From Metabacillus_B sp050107715 (GTDB taxonomy: Bacteria; Bacillota; Bacilli; Bacillales; Bacillaceae), in contig NZ_JBNILN010000016.1 in the NCBI RefSeq assembly GCF_050107715.1, forward strand, positions 1 to 64,000: a stretch of 64,000 nt of DNA. Direction: 5' to 3'. The notes under the pieces were generated by a model that was not told the DNA's origin, made no database searches, and was given only the letters and a program-made list of their open reading frames with translations. Below, piece by piece: positions 35,129 to 42,987 of this stretch (the first letter of the stretch is position 1; every line of letters begins with the position of its first letter). Made by a program: the position numbers and the translations under genes.

Positions 35129-35791
35129 TTATTCTTCCGTATTAATGTCTGCTGCCTGATAAAATTCCTTTTTTCCTGCGTTATACTTTTCAGTATAGCT
35201 GTTAAAATCTTCATTCAGTTCCTTTACTTCGTCATAAGCTGTATTGATTTTGGAAATGTGCGCCTCCAGGTCTTCGAGCTTAAGGTCTTTATTTTGAAAC
35301 ATTTTATAAAGCTCTTCATCAAGAGCGATCGCTGTGCTGTATGACTTTGCGAGGCTGTCATAGGATTTATAGCGTTCAGCCATCAGTTTTTTCAGTTCTT
35401 CTGCTTCTTTGGACGCTTTTTCATTTTCAATTTTGTTTAGTGCTTCTTCAGCCTCTTTAAATGCTTTCTCGGATTCTTCAATGCTATTTCGCTCTGCTTC
35501 GATTTTCTCCTTGCGGTTTTTTACAATCTCGAGCGCATCTTCAGAAAGAGATTTGATTTTTTCAAAATCCTTCATGCCAAGTGCAATAATTTCGCTGTAG
35601 ATTTCATTTTCTTTTTTTTCAAGTTCAATAAGAGGTTTTTGCTCCTCTTTGAATGAACTTTCCTTCGACACCACATTTTCCAGTGCTTCATAAGCCTGTT
35701 CGGATGGCGAAGCCCCCATACACCCTGTCAGAAGTGAGCCTGTCAGCACAGCCCCCATGCCAAGCATGAGCCACTTATTCGTTTTTATCAC
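35129..35791 (-). CDS. ykyA: YkyA-type cell-wall-binding lipoprotein
   Basis: A 220-aa lipoprotein with signal GSLLTGC (Cys about 24). The rest is a long Glu/Lys-rich helical rod (about residues 45-215), predicted coiled coil, as in the YkyA putative cell-wall-binding family. Position directly upstream of pdhA on the same strand matches B. subtilis. Function unknown. It has its own terminator. Confidence 0.88.
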   Translation of the reverse strand: MIKTNKWLMLGMGAVLTGSLLTGCMGASPSEQAYEALENVVSKESSFKEEQKPLIELEKKENEIYSEIIALGMKDFEKIKSLSEDALEIVKNRKEKIEAERNSIEESEKAFKEAEEALNKIENEKASKEAEELKKLMAERYKSYDSLAKSYSTAIALDEELYKMFQNKDLKLEDLEAHISKINTAYDEVKELNEDFNSYTEKYNAGKKEFYQAADINTEE

Positions 35792-35962
35792 AACTAATCC
35801 CCCTTACTATACAATAACTAACTATAAAATCTCTTAGGTTGGAACACAATACATCCGGAGAAAGTTTTAATCCTAAAACGTAAAAAATAGGTAATTAGAC
35901 GGTACTTATCTTCTATCCGCTGGTCTTTTGCCTAAAAAATTTGAAATTGGGCGGATGACTAT

Positions 35963-35989
35963 ACACATCTGCCCCCTGAGCATATGGTA
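35963..35989 (+). promoter_or_regulatory. Sigma-K-like promoter of the YjcZ-type gene
   Basis: CATATGGTA (35981-35989) fits the sigma-K/sigma-E -10 consensus CATANNNTA, and AC at 35963-35964 sits 16 nt upstream as the short sigma-K -35. Transcription would begin near 35997, just ahead of the small sporulation-type gene. Confidence 0.55.
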
Positions 35990-36035
35990 TATCAGACGCT
36001 CAAGCAAGAGCGCTATTTAAAAGGAGGTCACCACT

Positions 36036-36170
36036 ATGTATTGTTATCCTGCATATCCTGCATATGGCTGCGGCGGCGGCTACGGCGGCGGACGCACATT
36101 TGCTCTAATCGTCGTATTGTTCATCCTATTGATCATCGTTGGAGCAGCATACCTCGGCGGAGGCTGCTAA
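36036..36170 (+). CDS. YjcZ family sporulation peptide
   Basis: A 44-aa protein. The N-terminus is rich in Tyr, Pro, Ala and Gly (MYCYPAYPAYGCGGGYGGGR). One membrane segment (TFALIVVLFILLIIVGAAYL) and a GGGC end follow. This is the typical YjcZ/SscA-like pattern of very small spore-associated membrane proteins. A perfect AAAGGAGGT lies 8 nt before the ATG, and a sigma-K-like promoter stands upstream. Three palindromic repeats follow directly after its stop. Confidence 0.9.
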   Translation: MYCYPAYPAYGCGGGYGGGRTFALIVVLFILLIIVGAAYLGGGC

Positions 36171-36171
36171 T

Positions 36172-36297
36172 AAGAAAAGCGGAGGGCGCTCGCACAGCCC
36201 CGACAAGCATAAGACAATCAGCCGTAGGAAGGCGCTTTTCCTTCCGCAGGATGAGTGGCTTATGACCTCGAGGGGCTAGCGCCCGGAGCTAGACACC
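36172..36297 (+). repeat. Mosaic palindromic repeat, copy 2
   Basis: 126-bp element: AAGAAAAGCGGAGGGCGCT at the left, AGCGCCCGGAGCTAGACACC at the right. Nested pairing arms lie inside (GGGCGCT/AGCGCCC, CCCCGA/TCGAGGGG, CATAAG/CTTATG) with a small top segment. It is the simplest form of the element in the window. Confidence 0.85.
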
Positions 36298-36325
36298 AAA
36301 TCCCGGTGCATAGCTCTACATAAAT

Positions 36326-36567
36326 AAGAAAAGCGGAGGGCGCTGAGATAAGGATGTTCTGCTAAGTGCGCGGCGTCCTGCCGCAACGCAGAACGGACCT
36401 GCCTCCTGCAGGCCCCCGACAAGCATAAGACAATCAGCCGTAGGATGGCGGGAAAAGGAAGTTCGGGAGAAGTGCGCGGCGTCCTGCCGCTCTCCCGAAC
36501 TGACCCGCGTCCTGCGGGCCTGAGTGGCTTATGACCTCGAGGGGCTAGCGCCCGGAGCTAGACACCA
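36326..36567 (+). repeat. Mosaic palindromic repeat, copy 3, with two inserted hairpin modules
   Basis: 242-bp version of copy 2 in which two internal segments are replaced by related modules (36351-36414 and 36456-36520). Each module has a long outer stem around a GCGGC-loop-GCCGC hairpin and a second short hairpin. The outer and inner arms are otherwise shared with copy 2, from GACAAGCATAAGACAATCAG to TGAGTGGCTTATGACC. Confidence 0.85.
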
Positions 36568-36593
36568 ATCCCGGTGCATAGCTCTACATAAAT

Positions 36594-36672
36594 AAGAAAA
36601 GCGGAGGGCGCTGAGGTAAGGATGTTCTGCTAAGTGCGCGGCGTCCTTCCGCAACGCAGAACGGACCTGCTG
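36594..36672 (+). repeat. Truncated copy 4 of the mosaic repeat
   Basis: A direct repeat of the start of copy 3 at a period of about 268 bp, including its flank ATCCCGGTGCATAGCTCTAC. It has two visible substitutions in the shared region and breaks off after GGACCTGC. The tandem arrangement points to duplication by recombination. Confidence 0.8.
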
Positions 36673-37071
36673 TCTGATAACAACCAGGCTACTCGCAGGT
36701 ATCTGTCCCTGTTTTTCTTTTTCCCTCAAAAGAAATCTTCATTTGTCTTGAACCGTATTTTTAAATAGACTTTGTTAAAGCATGGTGTTGATTTTTCACA
36801 CCTGTTAATTGGAGCGGAAATCAACAGCCAAGTTTAACAGAACTTTTAAATAAAATAAATGATTGGACAGACTTTAACCTGTTATTTAAAATATGGCTTT
36901 GGAATAGCATTTTTTAAACACAGCAGAAGGGCGAACGCCGGCAGCTGCAATAAGCCAAGGGGAGATAAGAAATTATCCCAATTAAAATAATTTATATCAT
37001 CTTTCATTCAAAATATGGATTCTATATAATAAGAAAGATACGTGTTGAAACGATGAGAGGAAGTGCTCAAT
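36673..37071. other. Intergenic region upstream of defB
   Basis: About 400 bp without a supported gene. A solo inverted repeat (36786-36826; TGTTGATTT with AAATCAACA) contains TTGGAGCGG, a word typical of another dispersed Bacillaceae repeat. The last part has a TATAAT (37025-37030) about 40 nt before defB. Confidence 0.5.
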
Positions 37072-37623
37072 ATGCTTACCAGCAAAGACATCATTAGAGA
37101 AGGCCATCCAACTTTGAGGGAAACAGCAAAGGAAGTGCCTCTTCCCGCATCTCAAGAAGACAGAAAAACCCTTGAAGAAATGCTGGAATATCTAAAACAA
37201 AGCCAGGACCCTGAGCTTGCAGAAAAACATGATCTCCGCCCGGGGGTCGGGCTTGCTGCCCCGCAAATTAATGTAAGCAAGAGGATGATCGCCGTTCATT
37301 TTGAAGATGAAGGCAAAAAATACAGCTATGGTCTTATTAATCCCCGAATAATCAGCCACTCTGTTCAGCAGAGTTTTCTTACGTCGGGAGAAGGCTGTCT
37401 TTCAGTTGACAGACCCGTTCCGGGCTACGTCCCCCGCTATTCGAAAATACGGGTGAAAGCGACCTTACTGGACGGAACAGAGCTGGATTTGAAATTAAAA
37501 GGGATGGCAGCCATCGTGCTGCAGCATGAAATTGATCACCTTAACGGAGTAATGTTTTATGACCATATGAGTGAAACGGAGCCTTTTTCAATTCCTGAGG
37601 GCGCTATAGCAGTTGAACGCTAA
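37072..37623 (+). CDS. defB: Peptide deformylase
   Basis: A 183-aa iron/zinc-dependent enzyme that removes the N-formyl group from nascent proteins. All three motifs are present: PGVGLAAPQ (about residue 60), EGCLS with the metal Cys (about residue 110) and QHEIDHLNG with the two metal His (about residue 154). The insertion between motifs 1 and 2 marks the Gram-positive type 2 enzyme. Position between ykyA and ykrA matches ykrB/defB. ATG at 37072 is preferred over GTG at 37063, which overlaps the ribosome site. Confidence 0.97.
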   Translation: MLTSKDIIREGHPTLRETAKEVPLPASQEDRKTLEEMLEYLKQSQDPELAEKHDLRPGVGLAAPQINVSKRMIAVHFEDEGKKYSYGLINPRIISHSVQQSFLTSGEGCLSVDRPVPGYVPRYSKIRVKATLLDGTELDLKLKGMAAIVLQHEIDHLNGVMFYDHMSETEPFSIPEGAIAVER

Positions 37624-37722
37624 GAAGGCCTCCTCATCCAGGCTGCTATGTTAAGCCCGGTATCAGGATGTGCGGTAAATGGGTTAAGTGAAGATGGCAT
37701 CTCTTTTTACAAGGCTTGAAAA

Positions 37723-37764
37723 AAAAGAGGGTCCTAAAAGATTCTGACTTTTAGGACCCCTTTT
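37723..37764. terminator. Bidirectional terminator between defB and ykrA
   Basis: The long stem AAAAGAGGGTCCTAAAAG/CTTTTAGGACCCCTTTT lies between convergent genes. Confidence 0.9.
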
Positions 37765-37772
37765 CTTTTTAT

Positions 37773-38567
37773 TTATATTTTTTCGGCCTTAGAGGACAGC
37801 AGCCCCAGCTGCTGAACCGCGTATTGGATACCATTGTCATCCACAGGTCTGGTTATATAATCTGCAATTTCTTTCAGTTTCGGATTGGCATTGCCCATGG
37901 CTACGCCGGTACCTGCATATTTAATCATCTCTAAGTCGTTTAATTCGTCCCCAAATGCATAAATGTCTTCGCGGTCAAATTTTAGACGCTCAACAAGTTT
38001 TTTTATTCCTTCTGCTTTGGAACCGCCCGTTGGCAAAATATCAGTAGCCAATTCATGCCAGCGTATAAAATTCAAATCCTTATATTTTTTATATGGCTCC
38101 TCTTCCCCTGTTTTGCAGAAAAGCAGGGTCTGATAAATCTCAGCTTCATTAAAAAAAGAAGGGTTCACTTCCGGATGCGGGAATTTAAGAGAGCCCATGC
38201 TTTCCTCTATATACGGGTGATTACTCTCTGAAGCCATCATGGTTTCATGATTCATAAATACGAGAGGATGTTTTGTCTCTTCAGAAAATTCCAGCACTTT
38301 TTCCAGGGTTTCAGTTTTCAGGGGGTTCTTGTAAATAACTTCGCCTTCAAACACGACGTATTGGCCGTTAAACGATACAAAGGAATAGATTCCAAGTTCT
38401 TCACGAAGGTCTTTAAACATAAATGGAGCCCGCCCTGTTGCAATGGCTACATGATGTCCTGCTTCGCGCAAGTCATCTAAAGTCTGCCTGGTGGACGCTG
38501 GAACTTTCTTATCGTGGTCAAGCAGTGTTCCGTCAATATCAAAAAAAACTACTTTTTCTTTCATCAT
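37773..38567 (-). CDS. ykrA: Cof-type HAD phosphatase YkrA
   Basis: A 264-aa HAD-superfamily hydrolase with a C2b cap. Motif I FFDIDGTLLDHDK gives the nucleophile and acid Asp. Motif II is AIATGRAP, motif III includes Lys in GGSKAEGIKKL (about residue 195), and motif IV is FGDELNDLEMIKYAG. The substrate is probably a sugar phosphate or flavin/PLP-type phosphate; it cannot be assigned. AAGGAG lies 6 nt before the first of two adjacent ATG codons. Confidence 0.92.
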   Translation of the reverse strand: MMKEKVVFFDIDGTLLDHDKKVPASTRQTLDDLREAGHHVAIATGRAPFMFKDLREELGIYSFVSFNGQYVVFEGEVIYKNPLKTETLEKVLEFSEETKHPLVFMNHETMMASESNHPYIEESMGSLKFPHPEVNPSFFNEAEIYQTLLFCKTGEEEPYKKYKDLNFIRWHELATDILPTGGSKAEGIKKLVERLKFDREDIYAFGDELNDLEMIKYAGTGVAMGNANPKLKEIADYITRPVDDNGIQYAVQQLGLLSSKAEKI

Positions 38568-38718
38568 CAGACTCTCCTTTTCACGATGACTTTTGCTAAG
38601 TCCATATCAGATATACTATAACAAAGTTTGAATGGCCGGCAAAACATTTATTTCCCTGCAAAGTGGGGGCAAACGGCAATTTCCACGATTACCCATGAAA
38701 TTATCAGCGGATTTTTCA

Positions 38719-38724
38719 TATAAT
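38719..38724 (+). promoter_or_regulatory. -10 element of the 23-aa peptide unit
   Basis: A perfect TATAAT lies about 70 nt upstream of the small peptide start. The upstream -35 (TGAAAT at 38696-38701, spacer 17) is weak. Confidence 0.5.
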
Positions 38725-38793
38725 AGAAGTAATAAAGAAAAATGCACCGGAATAAAGCGTTTTGGACAAGTTTCCTTCAAAGGAGGGTTTGCT

Positions 38794-38865
38794 GTGCTCA
38801 GAAGATTGAGAAATAAACTTAAGGACCAATGGAAACATTTGCTTCGAAAAAAGTCAATCGCTTAG
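38794..38865 (+). CDS. Free-standing 23-aa cationic peptide
   Basis: GTG-started frame, 6 nt after a perfect AAAGGAGGG, encoding 23 residues that begin MLRRLRNKLKDQWKHLL and end RKKSIA. It has about nine net positive charges and an amphipathic helical pattern with Leu and Trp on one face. It is bracketed by its own -10 box and an intrinsic terminator, so it looks like a monocistronic small gene. I do not recognise a family. It might be a membrane-active or RNA/ribosome-binding peptide, or a leader peptide for the rpoY-rnjA unit that follows. Confidence 0.6.
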   Translation: MLRRLRNKLKDQWKHLLRKKSIA

Positions 38866-38899
38866 GGGTCAGACTCATTGAGAGGGTCGGCCCCCTTTT
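38865..38899 (+). terminator. Terminator of the 23-aa peptide unit
   Basis: The GGGGTC..GGCCCC stem (imperfect inside) is followed by TTTTCTT. It begins at the last base of the peptide stop codon. Confidence 0.75.
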
Positions 38900-38918
38900 C
38901 TTACGGGGAGTTATCGAA

Positions 38919-38924
38919 TATAAT
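38919..38924 (+). promoter_or_regulatory. -10 element of rpoY-rnjA
   Basis: A perfect TATAAT sits about 47 nt upstream of rpoY and downstream of the small-peptide terminator. This gives rpoY-rnjA a promoter of its own. The -35 region is poor. Confidence 0.5.
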
Positions 38925-38970
38925 GTTAGAAGGCAATCTAACAAACGGTATCTAAGGAGAGATTTGGCAA

Positions 38971-39180
38971 ATGATTTACAAAGTATATTTTCAAGAATCT
39001 GCACTTGAGGTGCCTGTACGGGAAAAGACACAAACCCTCTATGCAGAAGCAGACTCTGAACGGGATGTCCGGCTAAAGCTTAAAGACCGGAATTACAATA
39101 TTGAGTTTGTGGAACTTGTTAAAAATTCTTATCTTCAATATGAAGAGAAGAGTGAAAATTATAAAGTATTGGAGCTATGA
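38971..39180 (+). CDS. rpoY: RNA polymerase epsilon subunit
   Basis: A 69-aa protein (formerly YkzG, DUF1447). The N-terminal strand IYKVYFQESALEVPVREKTQ and the following LYAEADSERDVRLKLKDR are typical. It binds core RNA polymerase in Firmicutes, resembles phage Gp2-like folds and is dispensable. AAGGAGAG precedes the ATG. Three nt separate it from rnjA, the conserved pairing in bacilli. Confidence 0.95.
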   Translation: MIYKVYFQESALEVPVREKTQTLYAEADSERDVRLKLKDRNYNIEFVELVKNSYLQYEEKSENYKVLEL

Positions 39181-39183
39181 TCA

Positions 39184-40851
39184 ATGAAATTCGTAAAAAA
39201 TGACCAGGTGGCCGTTTTTGCCCTCGGAGGTTTGGGTGAAATCGGAAAGAACACGTACGGTGTTCAATTTCAGGATGAAATCATTCTGATCGATGCAGGA
39301 ATCAAATTCCCGGAAGAGGAACTTCTCGGAATTGACTATGTAATTCCTGACTACACATATTTAGTTAAGAACGAAGACAAAATTAAAGGGCTTTTCATTA
39401 CGCACGGACATGAAGACCATATTGGCGGAATTCCTTATTTGCTTCGTCAGGTGAACATTCCGATTTATGGCGGTAAGCTTGCACTGGGCCTTATCAAGAA
39501 CAAACTTGAGGAGCACGGACTGCTCAGATCAGCAAAGCTTCATGAAATTCAGGAAGAGGACATCATAAAATTCAGAAAGACGTCCGTTACCTTCTTCAGA
39601 ACAACACACAGTATTCCAGATTCTTACGGGGTTGTCGTAAAAACTCCTCCCGGCAGCATCGTACATACTGGAGATTTCAAGTTCGACTTTACTCCCGTTG
39701 GAGAACCTGCGAACTTAACCAAGATGGCTGAGATCGGAAAAGACGGCGTTCTATGTCTGCTTTCTGATAGCACAAACAGTGAAGTGCCTCATTTCACTAT
39801 GTCTGAACGCAAGGTCGGAGACAGCATTAACGAGATTTTCAGAAAAATTGACGGCCGTCTTATTTTCGCCACCTTCGCTTCCAATATTCACAGACTGCAG
39901 CAGGTGGTGGAAGCAGCTGTCATCAACAACCGTAAAGTAGCTGTTTTTGGCAGAAGCATGGAAGCCGCAATTTCAATCGGACAAGACCTGGGGTACATCC
40001 AATGTCCAAAGGATACGTTTATTGAACCGAATGCAATTAACCGGATGCCAGCTAACCGGGTCGTTATTCTGTGTACCGGAAGCCAGGGGGAACCGATGGC
40101 GGCCCTTTCAAGAATCGCCAACGGCACACACAGGCAAATTCAGATTATTCAGGGTGATACCGTCGTATTTTCTTCTTCCCCGATTCCAGGAAATACAGTC
40201 AGTGTAAGCCGTACGATCAACAAGCTTTTCCGTGCAGGGGCTGAAGTCATTCATGGACCATTGAATGACATCCATACATCCGGACACGGAGGACAGGAAG
40301 AACAAAAGCTCATGCTGCGTCTGATGAAACCAAAATATTTCATGCCAATTCACGGCGAACACCGTATGCAGAAAATGCATATGAAGCATGCTACTGATTG
40401 CGGAGTACCTGCCGAAAACTGCTTTATTATGGATAACGGCGAAGTGCTTGCACTTGGTGGAAGCGAAGCCGGCGTTACCGGTAAAATCCCTTCCGGGTCC
40501 GTCTATATTGACGGAAGCGGGATTGGAGATATTGGCAACATCGTTCTGCGCGACCGCCGTATCCTCTCAGAGGAAGGGCTGGTTATCGTTGTAGTCAGCA
40601 TCAACATGAAAGATTTCAAAATAGCAGCCGGCCCTGATTTGATTTCCAGAGGTTTTGTCTATATGAGAGAATCAGGAGATCTGATCAACGATGCTCAAGA
40701 CTTAATCACAAAGCATTTAACAAAGATAATGGATAGAAGAACAAGCCAGTGGTCAGAAATCAAAAACGAAATCACCGACACCCTTGCTCCTTTCCTTTAT
40801 GAAAAAACAAAACGCCGCCCAATGATTCTTCCGATTATCATGGAGGTATAA
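39184..40851 (+). CDS. rnjA: Ribonuclease J1
   Basis: A 555-aa metallo-beta-lactamase/beta-CASP RNase with 5'-to-3' exonuclease and endonuclease activity, central to mRNA turnover and 16S rRNA 3' maturation in bacilli. The zinc motif HGHEDHIGG (His74, His76, Asp78, His79) is intact. Further ligands lie in VHTGDFKFD and in HTSGHGGQEEQKLM of the beta-CASP region, and the C-terminal domain (about 450-555) for dimerisation is complete. Cotranscribed with rpoY. Confidence 0.98.
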   Translation: MKFVKNDQVAVFALGGLGEIGKNTYGVQFQDEIILIDAGIKFPEEELLGIDYVIPDYTYLVKNEDKIKGLFITHGHEDHIGGIPYLLRQVNIPIYGGKLALGLIKNKLEEHGLLRSAKLHEIQEEDIIKFRKTSVTFFRTTHSIPDSYGVVVKTPPGSIVHTGDFKFDFTPVGEPANLTKMAEIGKDGVLCLLSDSTNSEVPHFTMSERKVGDSINEIFRKIDGRLIFATFASNIHRLQQVVEAAVINNRKVAVFGRSMEAAISIGQDLGYIQCPKDTFIEPNAINRMPANRVVILCTGSQGEPMAALSRIANGTHRQIQIIQGDTVVFSSSPIPGNTVSVSRTINKLFRAGAEVIHGPLNDIHTSGHGGQEEQKLMLRLMKPKYFMPIHGEHRMQKMHMKHATDCGVPAENCFIMDNGEVLALGGSEAGVTGKIPSGSVYIDGSGIGDIGNIVLRDRRILSEEGLVIVVVSINMKDFKIAAGPDLISRGFVYMRESGDLINDAQDLITKHLTKIMDRRTSQWSEIKNEITDTLAPFLYEKTKRRPMILPIIMEV

Positions 40852-40853
40852 TG

Positions 40854-40889
40854 AAAAGCGTCCGCTTACAATGAGCGGACGCTTTTTTT
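40854..40889 (+). terminator. rnjA terminator
   Basis: The stem AAAAGCGTCCGCT/AGCGGACGCTTTT is followed by a T-run. It may also serve adeC from the opposite side. Confidence 0.92.
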
Positions 40890-40917
40890 CATTTAAAGCA
40901 GAATGAAATGGATCCCA

Positions 40918-42651
40918 TTAATAGGAGATCCATTTAAATTCATTCACTTGGAATAAGCCGTTTACCGTTAGCTTGATCTCGGGGATAACAGGCAATGCTA
41001 GGAATGACATCATAACAAATGGATTAAAGGCTTCCTTAAAGCCGATTTGCTGCAATGCCTTATGGACCTGCGCCATATTTTCAATAACTTCTTCATACCG
41101 GCGGCAGGACATTAGTCCGCCGACAGGCAAGGGCAGCGATGCCAGGATTGAACCATCTTCGTCAGCAACAGCCATCCCCCCGTTCATTTCCTGGAGACGA
41201 ACGATGGCTTCATAAATCGCGTCATCATTCGTGCCCAAAGCCATAATGTTATGTGAATCATGCGAAATTGATGCAGCAATAGCCCCGCGCTTCAGCCTAA
41301 ACCCCTTTACGATCCCTGTTCCGGTTTTTCCATCAGCTCGATAACGGTCGGCGCAGACAAGCTTTAAATGATCAAGCCCGGTATCTGGAATAAAGATTCG
41401 ATTTTGACTATTCGTTTTTTCCATATCCATTATAGTTACAAGTTCATTCGGAATAATACGAATGATGGGCACATTCCTCTCAGGCTGGATTTCCAGATTC
41501 AAATTCTTTTTGGAAAACCTGTCCATCTTCACTGTGTTAAGCAATTCCTCTTCCATTTTAGTTTGGACCGGCCAGTCCTTTGCAGTGATTTTTCCATCTG
41601 CAGCTATCTCTTTTCCAAGTCTGTACACGGCTCTCACCTGGAGGTTTTCCACGTCATCTGTTAGAATAAAATCCGCTTCATAGCCCGGAGCAATGGCCCC
41701 TTTTTTTGAAAGCCCATAGCATTCCGCCGCATTAAGTGAAGCCATTTGGAACACGGTTAAGGGCTCGATCCCGCTTTGGATGGATAATCTGACAAGGTGA
41801 TCAATGCTTCCCTCTTCCTGCAATTCATCTAAATGTTTATCATCCGTACAAAAAATAAACCGCCTTGAATTTTTTAATGTGACCGCCTTTATTACGGCAG
41901 GCAAATTCCTGGCAACGGACCCTTGCCGGATTTGCACGTACATTCCCCGGCTAATCCGGGCTATTGCCTCTTCTGCAGTAGTCACTTCATGGTCGGTTCT
42001 CACTCCGGAAGTGCGGTATAAATCAATCATTTCATGAGAAAGCCCTGCCAGATGTCCATCAATCGGCATATTGTGCCCCCTGGCCAGCGCGAGCTTATCA
42101 AGCATTTGCTTTTCTCTATGGACAAGGGATGGATAATCCATGATTTCTGCTAGCCCCAGCACACGCGGATGATCTGTAAAAGCCTTTAAATCTTCTGCGG
42201 CAAGGACCGCTCCATTTTCTTCAAAGCTCACAGCCGGAACCGATGAAGGCAGCATAATACGCACATCCAAAGGGAGATTCTCTGATTGGTCCAGCATAAA
42301 CTGAATGCCCTTTCCCCCTGCCACATTGGCTATTTCATGCGGATCCGCAATGACGGTTGTGACACCATGAGGCAGAACAACTTTAGCAAATTCCGGCGGG
42401 GCTACCATGGAAGATTCAATATGAACATGCGAATCAATAAAAGAAGGGATCATATACATGCCTTCTCCATTTACCACTCGGTCAGACTTCATGCGGTTGA
42501 ACCCGACAAACTCACCATTTTTAATGGCAACATCTGCCTTCATCCACTCATGGCTGAACACATCTGCAACCGTAACATTTAACATAACTAGATCAGCCGC
42601 TCCATCTCCAGCTGCTGCCTCCATTCTTGCATTCAAGTCATCTGTAAACAT
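40918..42651 (-). CDS. adeC: Adenine deaminase
   Basis: A 577-aa metal-dependent amidohydrolase converting adenine to hypoxanthine and ammonia in purine salvage. The metal-binding HVHIESSM (about residue 82), DPHEIANV, IDGHLAGL and CTDDKH motifs are present, followed by the adenine deaminase C-terminal domain with KGFRLKRGAIAASISHDSHNI. ATG at 42651, 7 nt after GAGAGGAG, gives the same length I recall for B. subtilis AdeC. An in-frame upstream ATG has no ribosome site. Adjacent to rnjA and ktrC as in B. subtilis. Confidence 0.96.
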   Translation of the reverse strand: MFTDDLNARMEAAAGDGAADLVMLNVTVADVFSHEWMKADVAIKNGEFVGFNRMKSDRVVNGEGMYMIPSFIDSHVHIESSMVAPPEFAKVVLPHGVTTVIADPHEIANVAGGKGIQFMLDQSENLPLDVRIMLPSSVPAVSFEENGAVLAAEDLKAFTDHPRVLGLAEIMDYPSLVHREKQMLDKLALARGHNMPIDGHLAGLSHEMIDLYRTSGVRTDHEVTTAEEAIARISRGMYVQIRQGSVARNLPAVIKAVTLKNSRRFIFCTDDKHLDELQEEGSIDHLVRLSIQSGIEPLTVFQMASLNAAECYGLSKKGAIAPGYEADFILTDDVENLQVRAVYRLGKEIAADGKITAKDWPVQTKMEEELLNTVKMDRFSKKNLNLEIQPERNVPIIRIIPNELVTIMDMEKTNSQNRIFIPDTGLDHLKLVCADRYRADGKTGTGIVKGFRLKRGAIAASISHDSHNIMALGTNDDAIYEAIVRLQEMNGGMAVADEDGSILASLPLPVGGLMSCRRYEEVIENMAQVHKALQQIGFKEAFNPFVMMSFLALPVIPEIKLTVNGLFQVNEFKWISY

Positions 42652-42987
42652 AAAAAAACTCCTCTCAACCATGCTGGGATTTTGAACAGAGCAGCTGATT
42701 CCCCTCCACATTTATACTGTGTGCGGCAAAGACGGAAGCTTATCAGCCTTCCCCCTAAAATAAAACAAACAAAACATAGCGGATTAGCTAAAAAGAGTCC
42801 GCGGAAACTGCTGAAGCTGAAATAATTGGAATAGAAACCCCGGACCGCTGTGAGCAACCCGGGGATTATGTTATAAACTAATAAGGTAAACTGGCCAGAA
42901 CATATTGGGAGAACCTTTGAGGAAGCGGCAGGAAACACGGAACAGGCTGTGAGATCTTAATTAAGGCAGCATCCATAAATTAGCCGG
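42652..42987. other. Intergenic region upstream of adeC
   Basis: About 335 bp without a supported gene. It contains a CCCCGG..CCCGGGG inverted pair (about 42837-42865) that could act as a terminator-like fold for ktrC on the minus strand, though no T-run follows. I see no purine riboswitch core. Confidence 0.4.

Noticed and set aside
36529..36729. Minus-strand frame over the repeat array
   Set aside because: Lies entirely in palindromic repeat sequence, with no ribosome site or family resemblance.
42652..42900. Purine riboswitch upstream of adeC
   Set aside because: No purine aptamer core with paired loop motifs could be identified.
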